The notes under the pieces: generated by a model | What the model was told of the DNA's origin: nothing | Database searches by the model: none | What the model saw: the letters and a program-made list of their open reading frames with translations, nothing else | Program-made: the position numbers and the translations under genes | Shown: positions 63,668-64,000 of the stretch, one piece after another | Position numbering within the stretch: position 1 is the stretch's first letter | Layout of the letters: each line of letters begins with the position of its first letter | Source of the DNA: Saccharina japonica | Lineage: Eukaryota; Sar; Phaeophyceae; Laminariales; Laminariaceae | NCBI GenBank assembly: GCA_008828725.1 | Contig: MEHQ01003862.1 | Location: forward strand, 8,611-72,610 | Reading direction: 5' to 3' | Length of the DNA: 64,000 bases

Positions 63668-63790
63668 GCGTTTTTGGCCGATTTTCAACGAGTGGTTTGA
63701 GCGAACGAAACCAAGTAGAAGAAAACTAAAGCTTGAACTGAAATGCCCGTACTTAGTCCAACAAGATGGCTTGGAAATATTTTCGAACAG
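63668..63790 (+). CDS. Possible internal exon near the right edge
   Basis: Bounded by CCAATTTTTACAG and AACAG/GTACCAAG. It reads RFWPIFNEWFERTKPSRRKL then KLELKCPYLVQQDGLEIFSN, a dense, protein-like sequence with a basic patch. The gene would continue beyond the window. No family recognised. Confidence 0.3.
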
Positions 63791-64000
63791 GTACCAAGGA
63801 GACGAGATAACAAAGTCCTCATTTCCCCCCCAATGTTGACACTCTATTTCTCGCTCTACATATTCCCAGTGATTTATCACTGGGTGCTGTCGTGTCAATT
63901 GCCCTAATTTAACCCCCAAATCCTCTGCTTTTCAACAGTGTTTTGACGTCTAATTCCATCGATGTTTTGCAATCCCCTCCCCATAACTTTCTACTTATCC

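Overview
The window reads as intergenic-rich nuclear DNA of a eukaryote. It has no dense operon-like coding, few long open frames, GT-AG splice signals around the best coding segments, interstitial TTAGGG repeats near 16.99 kb, tRNA-derived SINE-like elements, and many short terminal-inverted-repeat (TIR) elements and tandem arrays. The FNIP/leucine-rich-repeat gene, the dispersed TACAGCAGTA-type words and the repeat load would fit a stramenopile such as a brown alga. That assignment is inference and no marker gene in the window settles it.

Layout. 1-17 kb is mostly repeats: a ~500-bp repeat with a strong hairpin, the first copies of a GCTACG-TIR MITE, T/G-rich microsatellites, a hAT-like element, SINE copies, an AT-rich 25-bp satellite and GATC-rich DNA. 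Its clearest coding segment is one exon (14151-14301) resembling tripeptidyl-peptidase II. 17.3-45.9 kb holds the main gene content: two tandem copies of an unrecognised two-exon gene (copy A 17384-25464, copy B 37577-45924). Each has a ~7 kb intron packed with repeats, and the ~12 kb between them contains a 30-bp minisatellite, GGGAC-rich tracts, tRNA-like heads and fold-back elements. 46-52 kb has further MITEs, a nested near-perfect fold-back element with a 9-bp target duplication, and a decayed FNIP-repeat pseudogene on the + strand (about 48.5-49.1 kb). 52.2-53.8 kb carries the best single gene, an FNIP-repeat protein on the - strand. 54.9-61.8 kb is unusual: three successive non-coding arrays of short palindromic words (TAACATTATGTTA, GTACGAATTCGTAC, TTTACTTCCATGGAAGTAAA). 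59.6-64 kb has weak exon-like pieces that may belong to a gene running off the right edge.

No operon, pathway or defence system can be reconstructed. The coherent biology is (i) a diverged tandem gene duplication, (ii) an FNIP gene with a nearby relic paralogue, and (iii) a varied population of non-autonomous DNA transposons, several with target-site duplications readable directly (9 bp MULE-like, 8 bp hAT-like, TA Tc1/mariner-like). All gene models are by eye; identities and domain names were not checked by database search.
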